Source of the DNA: Pogonophryne albipinna
Lineage: Eukaryota; Chordata; Actinopteri; Perciformes; Artedidraconidae
Length of the DNA: 64,000 bases
Assembly (NCBI GenBank): GCA_028583405.1
Contig: CM053263.1
Coordinates: forward strand, 4,440,715-4,504,714
Reading direction: 5' to 3'
Part shown: positions 56,860 through 64,000 of the stretch, piece by piece
How the letters are laid out: each line of letters begins with the position of its first letter
Position numbering within the stretch: position 1 is the first letter of the stretch
The notes under the pieces: generated by a model
Databases searched by the model: none
What the model was told of the DNA's origin: nothing
The model's input: the letters and a program-made list of their open reading frames with translations, nothing else
Position numbers and translations under genes: made by a program

Positions 56860-58946
56860 AAAACATTTGACCAGTTCTTCATTTATTTGAGGAAAATATG
56901 TGTAGATGGGTATCACACAATATATATAAAAAAAATACAGCTATATGGTTCCATGTTATCTTGAAAGTCGTACATTGTATTATTGCATGATATTTAATCT
57001 CGTAAAAACATTGACCTTGTGTGATTGTGTTTTAGCTTTAATTCTGTTCAATTATTACATAGATTCATAAATTAAAATTGACAAAAGTATTCAACCATAA
57101 TACATAATATTGATGTTACATCGGATAATGAATACAAATTAGATTTTTACAATAACAATTGCTGACTAGACTGTTGAGGTAAGATGGGAAGTTATGATCA
57201 ACAGACATGTTAGATTTACAACGTTTTAATACAATTTAGACCAAATTCATTTCAAGTAGCTGCTAATTTTGGTTAAAATATTTAACGACAGTGGTGGAAT
57301 TTTGCTCCACAGATCTTTTATAATAAATTAGTCGAGCTTTGCAGTTCTGAAAACAAGCCTATTTATTTTAAGCATTATACAGTAAATCTTTCAGGTTGCA
57401 TTATCAGTTCATCCCTGTTGTGTGGAATAAACAACATGCTCTCATATCCTGCTGTCACTAGGCAGCAATGCTACCTTTAAATGCCGTTCAAAAATCTTGC
57501 AATTCAGGGGGTTGTAAATTAAATTAACACTTTTTGGATTACCAAGCGTTGTAAAATGAACATGGCGAACAACATTTAGACTGTTTAAAGAAGTCAGAAA
57601 AAAGGTTCTGTAAACAACAGATGGTTAAACTATGTATAGATACAATGAATGGCTAAAGTATCGCGGGGTATACCGGAGACAACCCTGGAGACAACACATA
57701 AACGAAAGGAAACCATTATTTCCGAGCAGAGTAGTGGTCCTTTAAGGCATCATCAGTTTGCCCAGTTACAGTTTAGTGAAATGCATGACCTCATCAGTCA
57801 CATGGCATAATGTCGCCATTCTATTGGCTGCTTCACACGGGGGTAGTTGTTTTTGTTGTGAATCAGGAAGCTGTCTTATTTCCTGACAGGGCGTGTAGTA
57901 AAACGTTAACAAGAGGAATTAATAGCCCTTTAACTCACTGGATTTTTCAAAACGTGACAATACAATACAATACAGTTCACCACAGACCCTCATTGGAAAG
58001 AAAATAAGATATTCGTAAGTATTGTAGTTACTTTCTTTGTTTCATTTTCCAGCAGCAGGGAATAAACTAGACAAGTACTGACATGAACATTGTGTGTCAG
58101 AGAAACGCAGGTGAGAGATAAGGAGAAGGGTTGTGATAATATAGGCAGTTAGAGCCATGACGTGCAGTTTCGACAGTATATTCCCTTTCGCATTTAGTGA
58201 CAGACACTGAAGAGCTGTGTAAAAGTGGCTGGGCTCTCTCACTTTGTTGTTGTGGAGGAGACATTATTAACCTGGTAGGTGTGCTATTTGAACGTTGAAT
58301 GTATTACTTTAGAATGAAATAAACTAAACGCTCTGAAATGCAGAGGTCGGAGAAGTACTCAGATATTGTACTTCTAAAAGTAGAACAAGTTTTGGCATCA
58401 AAATATACTGTGCCATGAGGAAAAGTACTAATTGCATATTGGCCCATTTAAGAATATATGTTTTGATAATGATTATTGATGCATTCATGTGTGAATCAGA
58501 GCTTGTATAATCACTTCTTCCGGTTCCTCTTTTTGTATTTGTATATTCATAGAAGTAAAACTTCATAAATCCAGTTGTCCGTATACTTCCGTGTATTTTT
58601 GGGTCCGTCATATAGGTCTGCAATTAACATTTGGTTTCATTTTCAATTAGTTTCAGTCTAGTATTGCTGTAATATATATATATATATAGTTGTCTGTCAC
58701 TCAAGCAATGAGGTTTAGCGTGTAAGAACCTGTCTCAAAAAAGGCTAAGATATGTTTGCCGTTCAAACCATCATGAGTGGAACTTATTACTGTTCTTGTG
58801 GCTGAATGGGAGAAAGTCCCTGCTGCACGACATCTTGGGAAAAGGCTGTAGAATGGATTTGGAATAAGATTAAAAAACATATGGCTTTAATGTTAAGTAT
58901 CCACATACTTTTGACTGTATATTTTTCCCTTTCAAATGCATTTTCA
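56860..58946. other. Gap between tcp11l2 and apaf1
   Basis: No coding exon supported. Contains partial copies of repeats: AGTAC-rich sequence near 58340-58450, an AT run near 58673-58686 and a Tc1-like end around 58890-58925 (TCCACATACTTTTGACTG). The apaf1 promoter and first non-coding exon were not identified. Confidence 0.5.
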
Positions 58947-58985
58947 GTGACACAGGGTCCTGCATGGTTGCCGTGTCGTGCCGAG

Positions 58986-60049
58986 ATGGCTCTGGAGGAA
59001 GGGGCTCGGAGCTCTCTGCTGCGCTTCCGCCACAAACTGGAGCAGGACATCAAACCCTCCTACCTGATGGATCACCTGATCAGTGACGGCGTGCTCACTG
59101 TGGACGAGGAGGAGAGGATCAAGACCCGGGTAAGCCTCTGCTCAAGGTGGGGAGGGGCAGGAGTCATTATTTATCAGTTGTGTTGCTGATTATTTTAACT
59201 CGCCACCAAATGATAGCAGGAAACAACTTTTGTTTCAGATTTGTCCCTGCTTTCCTCCACTAAGACATTGCCATTGTTTATGTAGTGAATCACTCTCCTA
59301 ATGATTTACTTTGTTTTAATGTTTTCCCAATTGATCTCCCTTTTTATGTCCAGAAATTCAAGATGTTGTTGACAAAAATCTCTTCACCTTTCTTCTCTCT
59401 TGCTGTGGTTGTGACAGTCTTGTCTTTTTGATATAGCTCTGATCTTTTCCTGTCGTAGTCCTGAATGAAACTGCATGTATTTATTGTCTATTTCTAATGT
59501 ATCACTGGCGTATATGACTTTTGGACTATAAGGGAATTTCATGCTTTTATGGTGACAGGGACATTTCCGGTATTACAACAGCAAGAGTTTAGTGCAGATT
59601 AATTAGAAAGAGTAGACTTACATTTTATATAAAGAAGTAGCCACACGTTATTAATAATAAAAACAAAATAAGTAAACAAACAAGTAACAGATACGTTTAC
59701 CATGGTGAAAAAAACTAAGAAGCAGTTTAAAAAACAAAAACAAAAAAACCATATACAGAATATAGAGTAGCTGGTAGCTTTACAGATTGAAAAATAAATT
59801 GAAGGAAAAATAAATAAAGCCTCAATTTCAGGAGGGTATATTGCTCCTCGTTTTATGCTTACAGGCAGTGTTATTGCACATCAGGGGTATTCCAGGGGTA
59901 TTAGATATTGACATTTACATATGGCTTTAACACCTTGTTCAGTGTCATTTTTCAAATCATGGATGTTTTTACCAGCTCATATGAGAATCTTCAAAATAGC
60001 AGCATGTAAAAAGCACATTTTAAAGTTTACATCTCATCACTGTTATCTG

Positions 60050-60141
<92 letters not shown>

Positions 60142-62790
60142 GCCCACCAGGAAGGATCAGGCCGCGGCGCTGCTGGAGCTGCTACTGAGGAAGGACAACC
60201 GAGCCTACATCTCCTTCTACAACGCCCTGATCACTGAGGCATACGAGGACCTGGCCAATCTGCTTCATGGGGATTTACCCCAAATATCACTTGGTGCACT
60301 TAAAGGCTCCTCTGATGGCTGCACCCCTACTGGTGAGAAAGGGAAGCGGTGTGCAGTGACTATTGGTTGTACTGTAGGTGCTATTTTGATTGAGCATGTT
60401 GCACTACTACAGTAGCTCAATACATAGAAAGTATGGTGATTGACAGCCTCACATCTTGTCGGTTAATCCCTCCCCTGTTTGTCTATCAGTCCAGGCCGTG
60501 CTGAGTCAAGGCGGTGTACCACAGAGGCCCGTGGTGTTTGTCAGCAGACTGGAGCTTGTGAACCGGGTCAGGGAGAAACTCTTCCTGGTGGAGAAGGCTC
60601 CCGGCTGGGTCACCGTGTTCGGCATGGCCGGCTCGGGAAAATCCGTCCTGGCTGCTGAGGCTGTCCGGCACCAAGGAATCATCGAAGGTGAATACTTTTT
60701 CACTGGCTTACACAAACTGTCGCAACAAAACCTCCAATAAATGATGTAGCTTAAGAGGCTAACCTTGGCTCATCATTGTGACTCTTTCACAATAAGCAGT
60801 CTGTGCTATAGAAAAAAGAAAATAAAGAAACAATAACCAAAGTAGAACCATTCAGTCAGCAAAATGTATCCGAACCAAATCAGCGTCTTTCTGTTTCCAC
60901 ACACCCCAACAGGTGGACTAAACACCTTAATCCACACCCAGGGGACGATTGACGGAAGTGACATTTAGTGTTAACAAATTATTAAACAAAAAATCAACAA
61001 TGACCAAATGCTCCATAGTTTCTCTTTGGATAACCTACACTCTTAATGTAAATAATATCCTGCTTTATATTGTGTCTAAAGCCCTTCAATAGTGTTTTAT
61101 TGTCAGAGTTTATAGATTTGTTATCTTCACGGCCTGCTGTATATTGTCTACTTTTTAATGCTGCTTTAATTCCATTTTGAGATCTTTAAAGTCTAGTATT
61201 GTTTATTTCTACTCTTCATTTTCTACTTATGTGCAATGCCTTGTTTTGTTTTGTTGTCTTTAATGCTGCTGCAACGCAAACATCTCCCAGATTGGGATCA
61301 ATAAAGCACCTCTTATCTTATCTTATAACCGTTTTGGCTCCTACACCAACTTTTGGCAAACCTTGTTTTAACAACTACGGAAAAATAAGCATTCATAATT
61401 GTTGAAATCCGTGACATATGTTCCCTCTCAATAATGGTACAAACATATTTTCCGGATTGTCAGTCCTCGGGAGCTTCCGCCTCTTGCCTCTCTGAGATTT
61501 TCCCTCTCTCCTCTTCCTCCATCTGCAGAGTGCTTTCCGGGAGGGGTCCACTGGCTGTCCATCGGCCAGCTGGACAAACCCGGCCTGCTGGCCAAGATCC
61601 AGTCGTTGTGTTTCCGTCTGGAGCAGAGCATGGACTCGCAGTCCCTCCACAGAACCCCCAACTCTCTGGATGAGGCCAAAGAGCGCCTGCGCTTCCTCAT
61701 GCTGCGCAGATATCCAAGGTTTTTAGATCAATATTTACATTTGACAGCAAGGCAAGGCAAAAGGAGTAAGAGTCATATCAGAATCAGAATACCTTTATTC
61801 AGGGGAAATGTACAATGTTACGGCAAAAGTAAAGAGCCAAAAAATAGCCTAATATTAATTAAGAAGCATGCACAAGATATTAAAGATAAAAATTGAAATG
61901 ACAATTTACAAAACACACATCCAGTATTTAAAGAAATAAGGGTAGCATGTCTAAAATAGTGTGATAGCAGCCAGGTGATAGTATATATTGAACCGTTATT
62001 TACAGATTTATTACAGAAGTTGAATTGTCTAACTAATATGTAGAACATTAAACGGCAACAACAAATTGATACCACCCCATTATTTGATGAAGACAAGTAA
62101 CCCCATGTTCTACATTTATTTCAACATTCAAAGCTTCAATTCAAGTTTTTTTTTAACTTCTTATTGTTGCCCCACCAAAAGATTGCCTTACATCTTTAAT
62201 GCCTTACATCTTAGTTTTTTTTATTATATGTACAGCACTTTGGCTCGACCAAAAATCGTTTAAAAATGTGCTATATAAATAAAACTTGATTTGATAAGTG
62301 AATAAAGTTATCAGATTAAATAATTTTAGCTTTTTTTCTTATCCAATCAGCTCTTACTCTAAAATGTTCTGGTTTTCTTGTCTCTCATCGCCTGTCTGTT
62401 TCTGATTGGTCTTCAGATCCCTGCTCATTCTAGATGACGTCTGGGACACTACAGTGCTGAAGGCCTTTGATATCCACAGTCGGGTTCTTCTGACCACCAG
62501 AAACAGAGCCCTTGCTGACTCTGTTAGTGGTACGTGTCCTCTTTTTGGCTTTACACATGCACACTTCGATGATTTAAACCTCCTGTTATTCATTTTAATT
62601 TACACTGGCAAAGATTTCTGTGCCTACAAAATGTATGTGCTGTGCTTTTATTTTGTAGGAGCCAAGTACCAGGTGGAAGTGGAGAGCGGTCTGGATGAAA
62701 ACAAGGGAATGGAGATCCTCGCTCTGTACACTAAAACTGAAGTCTGTGCGCTTCCTGAGGACGCGCGCAGCATTGTCAGAGAATGCAAAG
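58986..62790 (+). CDS. apaf1: Apoptotic protease-activating factor 1, N-terminal exons (partial)
   Basis: Six coding exons in phase: 58986-59129, 60143-60332, 60490-60687, 61529-61718, 62417-62529, 62659-62790; 322 codons, continuing beyond the window. Residues 1-90 are a CARD (YLMDHLISDGVLT, then LLRKDNRAYISFYNAL), which recruits procaspase-9. NB-ARC follows: GGVPQRPVVFVSR, Walker A GMAGSGKSV with Lys162, FPGGVHW, Walker B LLILDDVW with Asp247/248 and sensor TTRNRA. The protein senses cytosolic cytochrome c and assembles the apoptosome. Remaining NB-ARC and WD40 repeats lie to the right. Translation starts in an exon whose acceptor is at about 58946. Confidence 0.97.
60043..60142 (+). repeat. 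(CT)n microsatellite forming the apaf1 exon-2 splice acceptor tract
   Basis: TCTGTCTCTGTC followed by about 35 CT units, ending directly in CCAG at the exon edge. The whole polypyrimidine tract of this 3' splice site is the microsatellite. Confidence 0.9.
61130..61326 (+). mobile_element. LINE 3'-end fragment in apaf1 intron 3
   Basis: Ends CCCAGATTGGGATCAATAAAGC followed by repeated TCTTATCTTA, the familiar short-repeat tail of fish L2-type LINE copies. No coding part. Confidence 0.5.
61781..62300. repeat. SINE/LINE-derived repeats in apaf1 intron 4
   Basis: The left part resembles 53380-53420 (AGAATCAGAATACCTTTATTCA...). The right part ends AGCACTTTGG...GTGCTATATAAATAAAACTTG, a typical fish SINE/LINE 3' end on the plus strand. 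The two look like separate insertions. Confidence 0.5.
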
Positions 62791-62825
62791 GTCTGTAAAC
62801 ATAAACTTTGCTTCCTTTGTATTCA

Positions 62826-63445
62826 TCAGGTTCAAGGTTCAAGGCTTTTATTGGTCATACGAACATAGTGTAGTTATGACGATGAAAATCTTAGGTCACA
62901 GGCTCCTCCAACAGTGCAACACAATAAAACAGAAAAACAGAAAACAATAGTGCAAGTAAATACAAAAAGAGAAATAGTAAAAAAAAGTGGAATAGTGCAA
63001 TAAGAGTCTATATACAAGTTATTGGAATATGATATATTAGATACATAATTTCTAAGTAGCAGCCAGATGAATGTTATGGATGTTGTTTCAAAGTTCAGGT
63101 GTTTAACAGTCTTATGGCCTGTGGGATGAAGCTGTCTCTGAGTCTGGTGGTTTTAGTCCGGATGCTGCGGTACCGCCTGCCAGACGGCAGCAGACTGAAC
63201 AGTTTGTGGCTGGGGTGATGGGGGTCTTTTATAATCCTGAGGGCTTTCTTCCTGAGCCGCTGGGGGTAAAGGTCCTCCATGGATGGCAGCTCCGTCCTGG
63301 TGATGTTCTGTGCAGTTTTCACAACCCTCTGTAGAGTCTCACGGTTGAGGGCGGTGCATCTGCCGTACCAGGCCGTGGTGCAGCCAGTCAGGATGCTCTC
63401 TATGGTGCACCTGTAGAAGTTGCAGAGTATCCTGAAGCCCCGAGA
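62826..63445 (-). mobile_element. LINE fragment with RT C-terminus in apaf1 intron
   Basis: The minus-strand frame at 63322-63095 reads DPHHPSHKLFSLLPSGRRYR, RTKTTRLRDSFIPQAIRLLN, stop: the C-terminal end of an L2/CR1-like reverse transcriptase protein. The 3' UTR and tail extend to 62826. 5' truncated. Confidence 0.82.
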
Positions 63446-63455
63446 CGCCCTAAAC

Positions 63456-63851
63456 CAGGGGTGTAAAACTCAAGGCCCGGGGGCCAAATCCGGCCCGCGA
63501 CTTCATTTGAAGAGTGATAAAAGAATATAATAAGTTTATTATACGGTTACATGCTGCTTTACAGAAGCACGTTGCCCATAAACTATATGTCCCACAATGC
63601 ATCTCACTTTGTGACATGCGCACTGAAGAGACGAGCAATTATTTGCCCTAGACTTCTGCTTTCAGATGTAGTTAATTATGAAGTTATTACCCTATCTGAT
63701 AATAATCCAATGCAGAGGCAAAAATGTAATATAATACATTATAGTATATATTTATATATGTATATTTATATAGTCTTAAAGTTACAACCGGCCCTTTGAG
63801 TGCAACAATAATGCTGATGAGGCCCACGATGAAATTGAGTTTGACCCCCTG
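63456..63851. mobile_element. hAT-type MITE with perfect 8-bp target duplication
   Basis: CAGGGGTGTAAAACTCAAGG at the left and GAGTTTGACCCCCTG at the right, flanked by CCCTAAAC at 63448-63455 and 63852-63859. 396 bp, non-coding. It sits just upstream of the LINE fragment's 5' break. Confidence 0.9.
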
Positions 63852-64000
63852 CCCTAAACAGACAGATCTAACGCGTTATCTTTTGTTTATTTGTTTTTAA
63901 GTTGTGATTGCTTTTTTGCCTACTGTTGATGTTGTAAGACTTGCGTTTAATCAAAATAACATTTTGAACAAAGAAAATAGACCTTTACAATAGTCAAACA

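Overview
The window looks like a teleost fish nuclear chromosome. The genes are vertebrate orthologues split into many small GT-AG exons, separated by AT-rich introns with long CA/GT microsatellites, Tc1-like, hAT, TTAA-flanked and Ty3/Gypsy elements and LINE tails. I rebuilt eight protein-coding loci by joining exons whose splice phases agree.

Layout. 1-2.7 kb (+): last two coding exons of a small leucine-rich proteoglycan, best matched to epiphycan. 3.1-4.9 kb (-): complete four-coding-exon Myb/SANT-like protein (308 aa) with a long heptad-repeat coiled coil. 5.3-12.6 kb (+): 364-aa protein with two CCCH zinc fingers and three WWE modules. 12.7-18.9 kb: a Tc1-like element split by a Ty3/Gypsy chromovirus. 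19.8-25.9 kb (+): 346-aa relative made of four WWE modules, with no zinc finger. 29.5-39 kb (-): scyl2, complete (918 aa). 40.7-44.8 kb (-): depdc4, complete (548 aa). 50.2-56.9 kb (+): tcp11l2, complete (521 aa). 59.0-end (+): first six coding exons of apaf1 (CARD and start of NB-ARC).

Epiphycan, APAF1, DEPDC4, SCYL2 and TCP11L2 all lie on human 12q21-q23, so this is a rearranged piece of that conserved block. The WWE gene pair is the part that does not belong to it by name. Both WWE genes resemble the RNA-binding and ADP-ribose-reader half of PARP12/PARP13 (ZC3HAV1), but both stop before any PARP catalytic domain. Both carry an interferon-response-type element (GAAANNGAAA) near the 5' end: one 160 bp upstream of the start codon, one in the first intron. 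This is the best candidate for an undescribed system: a lineage-specific, probably interferon-inducible, catalytically silent WWE family that grows by duplicating a WWE-plus-basic-tail module.

Transposon structure is well preserved. Target-site duplications are visible for the Gypsy element (5 bp), six hAT-type insertions (8 bp, two with one mismatch), a Tc1-like element (TA) and three TTAA-flanked elements. One intron of the second WWE gene holds elements nested three deep. Exon boundaries are inferred from splice consensus and phase; they may be off by a base, and alternative first exons cannot be excluded.
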